Below are positions 22,372 to 30,230 of a stretch of 35,758 nt of DNA, in pieces. Origin of the DNA: a virus; the IMG/VR virus record IMGVR_UViG_3300037858_000046, positions 1-35,758 of that record; one strand, written 5' to 3'. Position numbers and translations under genes: made by a program. The notes below the pieces were generated by a model that worked only from the letters and a program-made list of their open reading frames with translations, did not search any database and was not told where the DNA came from. Each line of letters begins with the position of its first letter. Position 1 is the first letter of the stretch.

Positions 22372-23415
22372 ATGCCTGATCCGAAACGCGAGAGCGTGTC
22401 CTCGACCGAGGCGGCCGCGCTCTACAATCAGTCGCCGTTCATCACGCGCTGGATGCTGTACCACAAGCTCCGCAACGGCGCCGACGTTGAGACGGAGCCC
22501 GACGAGAACGAGCGCATGACGTGGGGGAAGCGGCTGCAGGACGACATTCTCGACGAGACGGCCGCGCGCCTGCACCTGGACGTCACGCCGAACGCCGAGG
22601 ACGTCTACCTGCGCCGGCCGTATATCCCGATCGGCGCCACGCGCGACGCCTCGATCTTCTCGCCCGATTGGGGGCCCGGCGTCGTCGAGGCCAAAAACGT
22701 CGACTGGCTCCAGTGGCGCGACAAGTGGACGCCGGATCTCGCGCCGGCTCACATCGAACTGCAGACGCAAGTCGCGATGATGGTCGGCGACGGCCGGCGC
22801 TCGGCGTCCTGGGGCGTGATCGCCTGCCTCGTCGGCGGGAACGAGCTCCGGCTCTACAAGCGGTCGCCGATGTTGGATCTGTGGCGACAGCTGGCGCGGG
22901 ACGCGCGGGACTTCATGCGCGCCGTCGCCAACGGGAACGAGCCGGATCCGTTCGGCGCGGCCGGAGAGATCCCGATCATCAACCAGCTGTATCCGGAGAC
23001 GACCGAGGACGAGCCGCTGCACCTGGACGACGTCGAGCTTGCCGAGGAAGCCCGCATGTACCGATGGGCGCACGAGCAGTCGAGCTCGTACAAGCGCACG
23101 GCCGACCGCTGCAAGGCGCAGATCCTCGGCCGCGTGAAGGATCACGGCCTCACCTACCTGCCGGAGACGATGGTTAAGGTGAGCAAGTCGCACCAGGAGG
23201 GTAAGATCGTCGAGCTCCCCGACACGGTGCGCCGCCGGCTGACCGAGCTTCTGGACCGCGACGATCTGACCAGCGAGCAGGCCGACGCGATCCGGCAGGC
23301 GGTCGACTTCGAGTATCAGGTCCGCAAGCCGAGCGTCCGGACGACGGTCACGGTGAAGAACCTGGAGCCGGCCGAGCGCGACGAGGCCCCCGAGGTTACG
23401 GAGATCGGCGCATGA
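22372..23415 (+). CDS. YqaJ-type recombination exonuclease, 347 residues
   Basis: The N-terminus SSTEAAALYNQSPFITRWML followed by MTWGKRLQDDILDETA is typical of YqaJ/lambda-exonuclease nucleases. Catalytic residues of the PD-(D/E)xK core are visible as RDASIF (D92), GVVEAKN (E106, K108) and HIELQTQ (Q131/Q133). The enzyme resects one strand of double-stranded ends so that the annealing protein encoded two genes on (RecT) can load. The C-terminal third (ILGRVKDHGLTYLPETMVKV) also matches phage YqaJ proteins. It is followed by an ATGA overlap with the next gene. Confidence 0.92.
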   Translation: MPDPKRESVSSTEAAALYNQSPFITRWMLYHKLRNGADVETEPDENERMTWGKRLQDDILDETAARLHLDVTPNAEDVYLRRPYIPIGATRDASIFSPDWGPGVVEAKNVDWLQWRDKWTPDLAPAHIELQTQVAMMVGDGRRSASWGVIACLVGGNELRLYKRSPMLDLWRQLARDARDFMRAVANGNEPDPFGAAGEIPIINQLYPETTEDEPLHLDDVELAEEARMYRWAHEQSSSYKRTADRCKAQILGRVKDHGLTYLPETMVKVSKSHQEGKIVELPDTVRRRLTELLDRDDLTSEQADAIRQAVDFEYQVRKPSVRTTVTVKNLEPAERDEAPEVTEIGA

Positions 23416-23687
23416 CGTACCAACGCCGCTTCGGAAAGCTGCAGGTCGTGGTCGATCTCGACGAAAAAGAACACGACGGTCTGCAGAGCATCGCCGAGGC
23501 ACGCGGCACCAGCCGCACGAGCGTCGCACGCGATGCGATCCGGCATTACTGCGCCACGAACGCCACGCTCGCCAGCTGGCGCAGCGATGCCGCCAAGATG
23601 CGCCGGGCGATCGAGCAAGGGCACGTCGCCAAGCCGGTCCCCGGCGGGCACCGCAGCCGCGGTTTCAACCTCATCAGGAAAAGGTGA
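23412..23687 (+). CDS. Ribbon-helix-helix protein between exonuclease and RecT, 91 residues
   Basis: The sequence KLQVVVDLDEKEHDGLQSIA, then EARGTSRTSVARDAIRHYCA is a clear CopG/Arc-type ribbon-helix-helix. The C-terminal half is basic (GGHRSRGFNLIRKR). It is coupled to the exonuclease gene by an ATGA overlap. It may control the recombination operon or bind DNA in the recombination complex. Confidence 0.75.
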   Translation: MTYQRRFGKLQVVVDLDEKEHDGLQSIAEARGTSRTSVARDAIRHYCATNATLASWRSDAAKMRRAIEQGHVAKPVPGGHRSRGFNLIRKR

Positions 23688-23693
23688 CAGACG

Positions 23694-24755
23694 ATGGCAG
23701 GACAGGAACTCCAGGTCGTCGAGCAGCAGCTTAACCAGCTGGCCCCGCAATTCGAGCAGGTTCTCGAACCGCTCGGGATCCCGCCGGCCCGCATTGTGCG
23801 GACGGTGCTGGTGTCGCTGGAGCGCACGCCCAAGCTGCTCCAGTGTAACCGGCAGTCCGTGTTGAACGGCGCCATGACGGCCGCGTGCCTCGGCCTCGAA
23901 GTCGACGGCGTCACCGGCCAGGGCTTCTTGATCCCGTTCAAGGATCAGGCGCAATTCGTCGTCGGATATAAGGGCTACAACACGATGGCGTCCCGCGCCG
24001 GCTTCACGGTGAACGGCGGTGTCGTGCGCGAGGGCGACGACTTCGACTTCGACGAGGGCTCGCAGCCCTACGTCCACCACAAGCGCAAGCTCGGCGAGGA
24101 AAGCAAGCGGCAGATCATCGCCGCCTGGGCGACGGCGACGAAGCCGGGCGCGACCCCGATCGTCTCGATCCTGTCGCGGGATCAGATCGACGCGATCCGC
24201 GGCAAGTCGCCCGGCGCGCGCAAGCAGGACAGCCCTTGGAACGACCCCTCGATTGGCTTTCCTGCGATGGCCGAGAAGTCGGCGAAGCGCCGGCTCGCGC
24301 GCAACATGCCGCTTAACACGTTTCTGCAGGCCGCCTCGCTGGAGGAACAATTCGAGGAACGCGGCAAGCCGTCCTGGATTGCGCCCGGCCGCGGCGTGGT
24401 CGCTGACGGCGAGGTAATCGAGCCGGAGACGGTCGACGCTGGCGAGCCGACCGCGCCGGCCGGCAACGCCCGCGCGCTGACCGAGGGCGATCGGCAGTAT
24501 TTCCTGATCCACCTGCCCGACCGGGATCCCAAGCAATTCGCGGACTTCGACCGCTGGTGCGCTCAGTGGGATCTGTGGATCCAAAAGGCGACGGACGCCG
24601 ACCGGCTCGCGAAGCTGCAGGATCTCAACCAGGACACGTTCGATCAGCTGCACGATCAGGGCTACGACGTGAAAGACGTCGAGCGGAAGCTGTCGCAGCG
24701 CGTCCGAGAGCTCCGCGGCAACGGTGACGGCCAGCAGGAGGGCACGCTCGTATGA
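23694..24755 (+). CDS. recT: RecT family single-strand annealing protein, 353 residues
   Basis: Clear RecT hallmarks are SVLNGAMTAACLGLEVDG (about 60-78), then GFLIPFKDQAQFVVGYKGYN and TMASRAGF, KLGEESKRQIIAAWATATKP and FPAMAEKSAKRRLARNMPLN. RecT binds single-stranded DNA and anneals complementary strands, working with the exonuclease encoded just upstream. The C-terminal 90 residues are extra and acidic to helical. Together with the exonuclease this gives the phage recombination for concatemer formation with a host polymerase. It ends in an ATGA overlap with the next gene. Confidence 0.95.
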   Translation: MAGQELQVVEQQLNQLAPQFEQVLEPLGIPPARIVRTVLVSLERTPKLLQCNRQSVLNGAMTAACLGLEVDGVTGQGFLIPFKDQAQFVVGYKGYNTMASRAGFTVNGGVVREGDDFDFDEGSQPYVHHKRKLGEESKRQIIAAWATATKPGATPIVSILSRDQIDAIRGKSPGARKQDSPWNDPSIGFPAMAEKSAKRRLARNMPLNTFLQAASLEEQFEERGKPSWIAPGRGVVADGEVIEPETVDAGEPTAPAGNARALTEGDRQYFLIHLPDRDPKQFADFDRWCAQWDLWIQKATDADRLAKLQDLNQDTFDQLHDQGYDVKDVERKLSQRVRELRGNGDGQQEGTLV

Positions 24756-25120
24756 CTTGGGTCGTGAACGAGATCTCGCCGCGCATGGTCCTCGAAGCGA
24801 ACAAGGCGATCGAGGCCGGCGCACCTGCCCGCGACGTGTTGCGTCGGGCCCTCGACGCCGCGCCGCGGCCGGAGCGAGGACTGACGCCGCGGCAGCGGCA
24901 CGTCCTGTCGTACCTGATCGACCGCGAGCAGGCCGGCCAGCCGACGCCGAGCTTCCAGGAGATCGCCGACGCGCTCGGCGTGACCAGCCGCAGCCAGATC
25001 GCCCGCTACCTGGATTGCCTGGAGCAACGCGGGTACATCACACGCCAGCCAGCAGGGGCCCGGTCGATCCGCGTGATCGCACGCCCGCAGGAGCAGGGAG
25101 GGCAAGACGATGGGCGATAA
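24752..25120 (+). CDS. LexA-like winged-helix protein lacking the peptidase domain, 122 residues
   Basis: Residues 40-110 match the DNA-binding domain of LexA: LTPRQRHVLSYLIDREQAGQ, then PTPSFQEIADALGVTSRSQI, ARYLDCLEQRGYITRQPAGA and RSIRVI. The Ser/Lys autoprotease domain of LexA is absent. It could compete with host LexA at SOS sites or control phage promoters; neither is shown. It is in the recombination operon between RecT and two small genes, coupled at both ends. Confidence 0.82.
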   Translation: MTWVVNEISPRMVLEANKAIEAGAPARDVLRRALDAAPRPERGLTPRQRHVLSYLIDREQAGQPTPSFQEIADALGVTSRSQIARYLDCLEQRGYITRQPAGARSIRVIARPQEQGGQDDGR

Positions 25121-25322
25121 CCTGTTCGGCGACGGCGGGATCCCGGAAGTTGTCACGCTTGACCAGCAGATCGCCGAGGTGCGGCGCGAGATCCAGATGC
25201 GCCGGTCGGTGTATCCGAGCCTCGTCGCCCGCGGTAAGCTGACCGAGCGGGAACGCGCCCGCAGGGAGCAGCGGCTCGAAGCAGTCCTCGTCACCTTGCA
25301 GAACCTCAAGGGGGCGTCATGA
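25110..25322 (+). CDS. Small helical phage protein, 70 residues
   Basis: The sequence LDQQIAEVRREIQMRRSVYP, then SLVARGKLTERERARREQRL and EAVLVTLQNL matches a short coiled-coil protein found beside phage recombination genes, with the pattern 'QI..v.REi.mR...Yp..v..Gk'. Function unknown. It overlaps the LexA-like gene by 11 bases and the zinc-ribbon gene as ATGA. Confidence 0.65.
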   Translation: MGDNLFGDGGIPEVVTLDQQIAEVRREIQMRRSVYPSLVARGKLTERERARREQRLEAVLVTLQNLKGAS

Positions 25323-25669
25323 CCGGCTGCAGCGATCCCGTCCCGGACGGAACGCCACAAACGGCCACACAGCGGCCCCGGCAGATGCGCCTACCCTACC
25401 GGCGTTGCACCTGCCCGGAGTGCGGTGAGCGGTTCCAGACGGCGCGTGCGGACAAGCGGTTCTGCTCGGCCTCGTGCAAGCGCCGCTACTGGCACAAGGC
25501 CGAGCAGCGCGGGGCCCAGGTCTATGATCTACTGATCCGCTGGCGGCGCCGCCGGCACGAGCCAGGCGGGACGAAAGGGATCCTCGGCCAGCTGGCGCAC
25601 ATCGTCGACGGCTGGATCCAAGAGGACCGGCGGCTCAGAAGTGCCAGGGATACCAGCCGCCAACCCTGA
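25319..25669 (+). CDS. Zinc-ribbon protein, last gene of the plus block, 116 residues
   Basis: Residues 30-60 carry CTCPECGERFQTARADKRFC and then SASCKRRYWH, a four-cysteine zinc ribbon with the typical CxxC...FC-S-x-x-C pattern of phage and transposon zinc-finger proteins. The C-terminus is basic and helical. It overlaps the converging DUF1353 gene by 35 bases. Likely nucleic-acid binding. Confidence 0.7.
   Translation: MTGCSDPVPDGTPQTATQRPRQMRLPYRRCTCPECGERFQTARADKRFCSASCKRRYWHKAEQRGAQVYDLLIRWRRRRHEPGGTKGILGQLAHIVDGWIQEDRRLRSARDTSRQP
25629..25661. other. Hairpin at the convergence of the two blocks
   Basis: GGCGGCT (25629-25635) pairs with AGCCGCC (25655-25661) across a 19-base loop, at the tail-to-tail overlap of the two transcription blocks. 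No T-run follows on either strand. It may slow converging transcripts but is weak as a terminator. Confidence 0.3.
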
Positions 25670-26024
25670 CCCCGGAGTACATAATCAGGCGGCGGCTCGG
25701 CCGCACGCCCTCGGATCGCAGGCCGGCGAGGAACAGATCGTCGGCCTGCTTTCGTGTCCAGCCGGCGGGCTGCTTCACGTACAGGTAATCATGCAGAACG
25801 CTCGGCCGGTTCCACTCGCCCACGCTCGGCACGAGCGAGCGGAACACCTGCGGGATCGAGGCGAGATCCGTCTTGAACCCATCGGGAACCGTCAGCTGGT
25901 ACTGCGGTGCCGACGCATCATCGCCCCACCGGCAGACCAGCGGGGCGATGAGCGTCCAGTTTCGGCCGCCCCGGTATTCCAGCCGGAGCGGCCCATAGAT
26001 CGCGAGGTTCGGGAAGTCGGTCAC
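25635..26024 (-). CDS. DUF1353 protein, 129 residues
   Basis: The GTG at 26024 forms a GTGA overlap with the lipoprotein stop and fixes the start. The frame upstream of it (to 26375) lies over the lipoprotein gene and is a shadow. The sequence LTVPDGFKTDLASIPQVFRS, then VLHDYLYVKQPAGWTRKQAD and DLFLAGLRSEGVRPSRRLIM is the signature of DUF1353, a phage family often found next to lysis genes. Its role is not established. It is the last gene of the minus block. Confidence 0.85.
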   Translation of the reverse strand: MTDFPNLAIYGPLRLEYRGGRNWTLIAPLVCRWGDDASAPQYQLTVPDGFKTDLASIPQVFRSLVPSVGEWNRPSVLHDYLYVKQPAGWTRKQADDLFLAGLRSEGVRPSRRLIMYSGVRVGGWYPWHF

Positions 26025-26431
26025 GGTGCGCCGATCGCTGCCCGCGCCGCGCTCACGATGCCGTCGACGGCCGAGCCAGCGACGTCGCCGTACTGCTCGG
26101 CCAGCACCTTTTCGACCTCGGCGCGGAACTGCTGACCCTCGAAGGCGCGCACGCCCTCGGCGGTGTATTCCAGCACCTTCTGACCGTTGGCCGCGTACAT
26201 CGTGACACTGACGCCTTCCTGTTCCTTGCCCCCGATCATCCGGAAGCTGGTCGGCCCGCAGAGCCCGAGATCCGGCTGACACTCGAACTCGTCGAACTCG
26301 ACCACGTTGAGGCCGGCCGCGGTCTGATAGTTGCCGGCGCGGCCGGTGTCGTCGGTGATCGGGTAGCCGGTGCATCCGCCGGCCAGCAGGCCGAGCAGCG
26401 CCGTCATGGCGATGGTCGCGGTCAGTCGCAT
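26021..26431 (-). CDS. Lipoprotein of the lysis cassette, 136 residues
   Basis: The ATG at 26431 follows a GGGAG site. The N-terminus MRLTATIAMTALLGLLAGGC is a signal peptide with lipobox LAGGC (Cys20). The mature part is acidic with C51 and C58, a beta-like middle (SVTMYAANGQKVLEYTAEGV) and a helical C-terminus. Its place after the holin-like gene suggests an outer-membrane lysis role such as an o-spanin, but it is longer than most and has no clear proline-rich region, so that is a guess. Confidence 0.75.
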   Translation of the reverse strand: MRLTATIAMTALLGLLAGGCTGYPITDDTGRAGNYQTAAGLNVVEFDEFECQPDLGLCGPTSFRMIGGKEQEGVSVTMYAANGQKVLEYTAEGVRAFEGQQFRAEVEKVLAEQYGDVAGSAVDGIVSAARAAIGAP

Positions 26432-26433
26432 GG

Positions 26434-26700
26434 TCACTCTCCCTTTCGAGGTTGGCGCAAGGTCACGGCGCGCAGCCCGCTCGGGAGCTCGGCGCCGGCC
26501 AGCTTGAACGCGAGCCACAGCACGCCGCGCACGACAGCCGCGGCCGCGATGATCCACAGGGCAAGACGCCACTCGCCGAGCTCGCCGGCCAGCCACGCCG
26601 ACCAATGCGGCGGGACGTCGATCAGCACGGTTGCGAGCCCCAGGGCAAAGCCCATGCGCGTGTCGCTGATCGCCTGGAGAAGCTGCTGCAGCTGTTCCAT
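26434..26700 (-). CDS. Holin-like membrane protein, 88 residues
   Basis: The start at 26700 forms a TGATG overlap with the endolysin stop; the longer open frame to 27054 is a shadow over the endolysin. Membrane segments are GFALGLATVLIDVPPHWSAW and LALWIIAAAAVVRGVLWLAF, with a basic C-terminal tail (RAVTLRQPRKGE). Size, topology and place between endolysin and lipoprotein fit a holin, which would permeabilise the inner membrane at lysis. Alternatively it could be an antiholin. Confidence 0.75.
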   Translation of the reverse strand: MEQLQQLLQAISDTRMGFALGLATVLIDVPPHWSAWLAGELGEWRLALWIIAAAAVVRGVLWLAFKLAGAELPSGLRAVTLRQPRKGE

Positions 26701-27107
26701 CACCGATACCCTGTCCAGATGGTCGGCCGCGGCCAGCCGTTCTCGCCCTGCATCGTGTCGAGGTGAACGAACCGGCCGTCGTGGTCGCCGTGCTGCTTGA
26801 AGCCCAGGCCGGTGAAGCCGAGATCCGGCGCGGCCGCAGTGAGCCGGAAGCAGTCGGCGCCGGAAATCTTCAAGTCGCTCGCCTTGCCGTAGGTGTGGGG
26901 CCCGTCGCGGCCGGTGTCGCTGACCTCGGCGTTGTATTCCGGGCAGCGGAAGCCCGACGTCACGATCAGCGGAATTTGCAGATGCGAGCGGAGACGCTGC
27001 AGACAGCGCATGAACGACGGATCCATATCCGCACCGCCGCAGCCACAGTGACACTCGAACTCGTGGCGAGCGAAGTCGGGAAACTCGTCCCAGGCCGGCT
27101 CAGTCAT
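26700..27107 (-). CDS. M15-type peptidase endolysin, 135 residues
   Basis: I chose the ATG at 27107 (MTEPAWDEFPDFARHEFECH), which overlaps the previous stop by 8 bases; the longer frame to 27221 runs over the neighbouring gene. The pattern PLIVTSGFRCPEYNAEV, HTYGKASDLK and GRFVHLDT matches the peptidase M15A family, with H71, D78 and H115 as likely zinc ligands. It would cut peptide cross-links of the cell wall at lysis. The HCGCGG Cys cluster at 20-25 is usual in this family's phage members. No signal peptide is visible, so release needs the holin. Confidence 0.9.
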   Translation of the reverse strand: MTEPAWDEFPDFARHEFECHCGCGGADMDPSFMRCLQRLRSHLQIPLIVTSGFRCPEYNAEVSDTGRDGPHTYGKASDLKISGADCFRLTAAAPDLGFTGLGFKQHGDHDGRFVHLDTMQGENGWPRPTIWTGYR

Positions 27108-27369
27108 GAGGGTTGCGTCCTTCGCGCCCGTTCTGAAGTTTGCGCAGCCGGTATTCCAGGACGTTCTGTGTCTCGCGAATTCGCTGCACACGGCGTTCAA
27201 GCGAGGTGACGTCCTTATCAAGCCGGTCGATGCGTTTACCGATCGCCGTCACCTGCTGCTCGCTTCCGCCGAGGCGGTCGCCGAGCGTAAACGCTGCTCC
27301 CACAATGGCAATCGCCGCGCCAGCGGGGATAAGCCATTGAGCGCGACCGTTTCGTTCCGTACCCGCCAA
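27100..27369 (-). CDS. Membrane-anchored coiled-coil protein (i-spanin-like or holin-like), 89 residues
   Basis: The start is TTG at 27369; no other good start is in frame. Residues about 12-30 are one membrane span (WLIPAGAAIAIVGAAFTLGD), followed by a long coiled coil (QVTAIGKRIDRLDKDVTSLE, RRVQRIRETQNVLEYRLRKL). This shape fits the inner-membrane spanin or the XhlA-like haemolysin/holin partner found before endolysins. It overlaps the endolysin gene by 8 bases. Confidence 0.65.
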   Translation of the reverse strand: MAGTERNGRAQWLIPAGAAIAIVGAAFTLGDRLGGSEQQVTAIGKRIDRLDKDVTSLERRVQRIRETQNVLEYRLRKLQNGREGRNPHD

Positions 27370-27379
27370 TGATCTGCAC

Positions 27380-27547
27380 CTAACCCCAAAGTGCGTGCAG
27401 GGTCAGTATGGCGAGCGTGGCTGCACCTGTCACGATGAACACGCGGCTTTCCTGGGAACACCGCTGGCGCAGCCAATGCCAGATTGCATCAGGACGCGGC
27501 ATAGCAGCCGACCTTTCCCGGCCGTCGTGATCGGTCCAGAAAACCAT
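27380..27547 (-). CDS. Small membrane protein at the head of the lysis cassette, 55 residues
   Basis: The frame starts with ATG at 27547 (MVFWTDHDGRERSAAMPRPD) or, 15 codons later, with ATG at 27502 which has a GGAAAGG site. It ends with TAG at 27382-27380, 10 bases before the next start. One hydrophobic segment is present near the C-terminus (VFIVTGAATLAILTLHALWG). It is too short for usual gene finding but fills the gap exactly. It may be a holin partner. Confidence 0.5.
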   Translation of the reverse strand: MVFWTDHDGRERSAAMPRPDAIWHWLRQRCSQESRVFIVTGAATLAILTLHALWG

Positions 27548-27574
27548 GTCGCGCCTGTCCTGTCTTTAATCCTG

Positions 27575-30226
27575 TTACGCTAAAAGCTGCCAGCCGCTCG
27601 CGAAACGGACATACACGCCTGTTCCTGAACCATCGCCGGTGTCGGTGAAGTTGACAATATCGCCGATTTTGTAATCGGCCTCGGTCGGGTTTTCGGCATT
27701 GGCGCTTTCCTCGCCTACGTTGTTAACCGTGTTGCCTGTCCCGCTATCCGAAAAGGTTATGCCCGCAGGCACATAACCGTTGATCGTGTTGTAGTCGCCG
27801 GAGATCTCCAAGAGGTCGGCGGTCTGATCCCCGAGATCGACGCGGCCGTTGTTGCCCTGCAAATCAATTTTTTCGGTGGACCCCGCCAGTAGATCAAAGC
27901 GGCAGTTGATGAAGTTTTCGTCCTCGTCTTTGGTCTGAATAAGGTGGTTCGACAGAACACCGTTGCTCACCGTAACGTTCTCGACCCATGCGTTCGACAC
28001 GGCTTCAAAACCCGCTGCCCCGCCCTCAGATCGGTAGAAGCGGTTACAAGTCCCGCCGAGCAGGTTTACGTCGACGTTTCGCACGATGAAGTTGGGGCCG
28101 GTCGGCCCAATGATCTTGTTGCTCGCCCGCGCGCTTATTCGGCCATTTTCGACAATCGTGTTGACCGTGCCTTCGGAGTTCTTAATTGAAATCAAATCCG
28201 TCCATTGAAGGTTGCTGTTCGTGTAGATGTCAAAGTCGCGCAAGGTACACTTGCGTTTTACGTCGATCAGGATGTTGCCCGACGTATTCTGGCGCGTGCA
28301 ATCGCCGTGGATACTCTCCAACACCGTATGGTGACAACCTTCGGCCAGTTCGCAGAAGTGCTCGTAGAAGCTGACCCAGATGGACGAAAAGCGGCACCGG
28401 CCCAGTCCATTAGCCGAAAGGAAAGCATCTGCGCGCTCGATGTAAAGGTTCGAGAAATTGCCCTCGTAGCAGGCCGCGCGTTGTATCCAGGCGCTCTCGT
28501 TGCAGAACAGACGCAGATTGTGGATCTCGGAGCGATCCGCAATGAAGGTCTGGTAGCCGTTGATTGTCACGCTGTCCAGGAACGTCAGCGCAGTGATGTA
28601 CTGCACCCACCAATCGTCGTAGTAGGGCGCGGTGTCCGCAGCCGGCGGCTCGTTGTCGAGATTGCTGTCTTGGAGAGACTTATACTTGCGACCGTTGTAA
28701 GCAACAATGTCGCCCTTCGAGTAGGTCGTGCCGCTATCCCAAGACGCCGCGGACGGTTCGCTGTGTCCCTCCTCGATGGCGAAGTCGAATTCGATGAAGC
28801 CATTGGCGGTGTCGATCAGATCGACGCGGCGCATCTCAGCGAATAGCGCGTTGTTCGTCTCCGGGCTGTTCTTGGGATAGCCCTCGTAGACGTAGACCAC
28901 ATCGCCAGACGAGAAGTTGCTCTCCTCACTGGCGGTGCGAAGCTCGACGCGTCGATCGCCCGAACTGATGTCTTTGACGAGATAGAACGTCTGACCGTCC
29001 CAGCCAGCTTCGTGCAGCCAGCCGGGTGCGAAGATGAAGTTGTCTCCGAACGTCGATCCGAAGTTCGCAATCAGCGCCCGGCCATCCCCCACGAGGCGAA
29101 TGTTGCTCTTGAGCCGGATCAGCGTCTCGGTGCGGTAGCGCGTCCCGGTCACGGCGGGGATGAAGATAGTGCCCTCGCCGTGGACGTTGCTCAGGTAGTC
29201 GATGGCCGTCTGGAACGCTGCCTGCTGATCGCCGGTGTCGTCGTCGACCGCACCCCACCAGCGGACGTTGACGAACGTCGGCGCTTCGAGCAGCCGCCGC
29301 CATACCCCGCTTGCGCCCGTCTTGTCGCTGGCCGGCGCAACGTGAACGCCACCGTCGCCCTCGGAAGCCGTAACCTCGTCGTTTGCAAGGACGCCATTTC
29401 CGGTCGACGTCGAATAGTCCGTCGTGTCCTTGATGAAAAAGCCGTGCGCCGCGTCGTCGTCGGTGTTGCGGCCGCGCAGGAACACGACGTCGCCAGCGTC
29501 ATAATCGGCGAATGTCAGCGCCTGGAGATCTGCCACGGTTGCCACCCGGCGATCGGCGGCACGACGGGCCAGTGAACGAGCGGTGGCGCCGTTGCTTGCT
29601 ACGACGCGCAGTTTGTCGGCGTCCTTGCTGTTCCGCCAATCACTGTTCGTGCCGTCGTAGCGAAGATAATCGCCGTCGCTTAGGCCGGTAATAGCCGTGT
29701 CGATCGCCGTCGAAACATCGGCCACGTCCCGCGCGATCGGATCTCCGGTCGTCGCGTCAAAGGCCAGCAGCTTGTCCTTGCGCTCAGACAACGTCGGCAA
29801 CAGGCCAATGCTGCCGCCCTGGTCGAACAACGGCGCGCGCAGAGATCGCTGATCGACGGTGTTTAGCTGCTGGATCATCATCACGATCCGGTCGAGCTCG
29901 TCGTTCACCGTCTCGGCAAAGAAGTCGCCCGCCGTCTGAAAGTCGGTCGTGCGCTCGTTCGGGACGTCGCGGTAGATCGTGTAGACGTCGTCCTCGGTCG
30001 CACCGCTGGTCAGCGTGATCGAGCCGCCGGACGTCGAGCCGGCGCCGGTGACGGTGTAATCAGAGCCGAGCGTCAGCGTCGTGACCGCGCCCGTGTCCGC
30101 GTCCTCGCGCGTAACGACGAGATCGCTGTCGTCGAAGATTGGGAAGTCGTAGGTGAAATCGGTCTGCCCGGCGAGGGCAACATACTGGATCAGCGCATCA
30201 TCTTCGGGGACGGTCAGGGTCGCCAT
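27575..30226 (-). CDS. Tailspike with T7-type anchor and pectate-lyase-like beta-helix, 883 residues
   Basis: Residues 1-130 match the N-terminal anchor of T7 gp17-like fibres: QTDFTYDFPIFDDSDLVVTR and TDFQTAGDFFAETVNDELDR. A helical/disordered middle follows. From about residue 318 the pattern VRWWGAVDDDTGDQQAAFQT then EGTIFIPAVTG starts a pectate-lyase-like right-handed beta-helix, probably an enzyme degrading a surface polysaccharide of the host. The C-terminus (GTGVYVRFASGWQLLA) is a common fibre tip. The beta-helix-coding part (about 27580-29100) is visibly lower in G+C than the anchor, as expected for a swapped receptor-binding module. The ribosome site is GAGGA. Confidence 0.9.
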   Translation of the reverse strand: MATLTVPEDDALIQYVALAGQTDFTYDFPIFDDSDLVVTREDADTGAVTTLTLGSDYTVTGAGSTSGGSITLTSGATEDDVYTIYRDVPNERTTDFQTAGDFFAETVNDELDRIVMMIQQLNTVDQRSLRAPLFDQGGSIGLLPTLSERKDKLLAFDATTGDPIARDVADVSTAIDTAITGLSDGDYLRYDGTNSDWRNSKDADKLRVVASNGATARSLARRAADRRVATVADLQALTFADYDAGDVVFLRGRNTDDDAAHGFFIKDTTDYSTSTGNGVLANDEVTASEGDGGVHVAPASDKTGASGVWRRLLEAPTFVNVRWWGAVDDDTGDQQAAFQTAIDYLSNVHGEGTIFIPAVTGTRYRTETLIRLKSNIRLVGDGRALIANFGSTFGDNFIFAPGWLHEAGWDGQTFYLVKDISSGDRRVELRTASEESNFSSGDVVYVYEGYPKNSPETNNALFAEMRRVDLIDTANGFIEFDFAIEEGHSEPSAASWDSGTTYSKGDIVAYNGRKYKSLQDSNLDNEPPAADTAPYYDDWWVQYITALTFLDSVTINGYQTFIADRSEIHNLRLFCNESAWIQRAACYEGNFSNLYIERADAFLSANGLGRCRFSSIWVSFYEHFCELAEGCHHTVLESIHGDCTRQNTSGNILIDVKRKCTLRDFDIYTNSNLQWTDLISIKNSEGTVNTIVENGRISARASNKIIGPTGPNFIVRNVDVNLLGGTCNRFYRSEGGAAGFEAVSNAWVENVTVSNGVLSNHLIQTKDEDENFINCRFDLLAGSTEKIDLQGNNGRVDLGDQTADLLEISGDYNTINGYVPAGITFSDSGTGNTVNNVGEESANAENPTEADYKIGDIVNFTDTGDGSGTGVYVRFASGWQLLA

Positions 30227-30230
30227 TGAG

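Noticed and set aside
22117-23529. 470-codon minus-strand open frame
   Set aside because: It is antisense to the YqaJ exonuclease with its visible catalytic motifs.
23316-24824. 502-codon minus-strand open frame
   Set aside because: It is antisense to RecT and its neighbours; composition is shadow-like.
26700-27221. Longer version of the endolysin starting at 27221
   Set aside because: The extra 38 residues lie over the coiled-coil gene; the start at 27107 has the usual overlap and begins where M15 homology begins.
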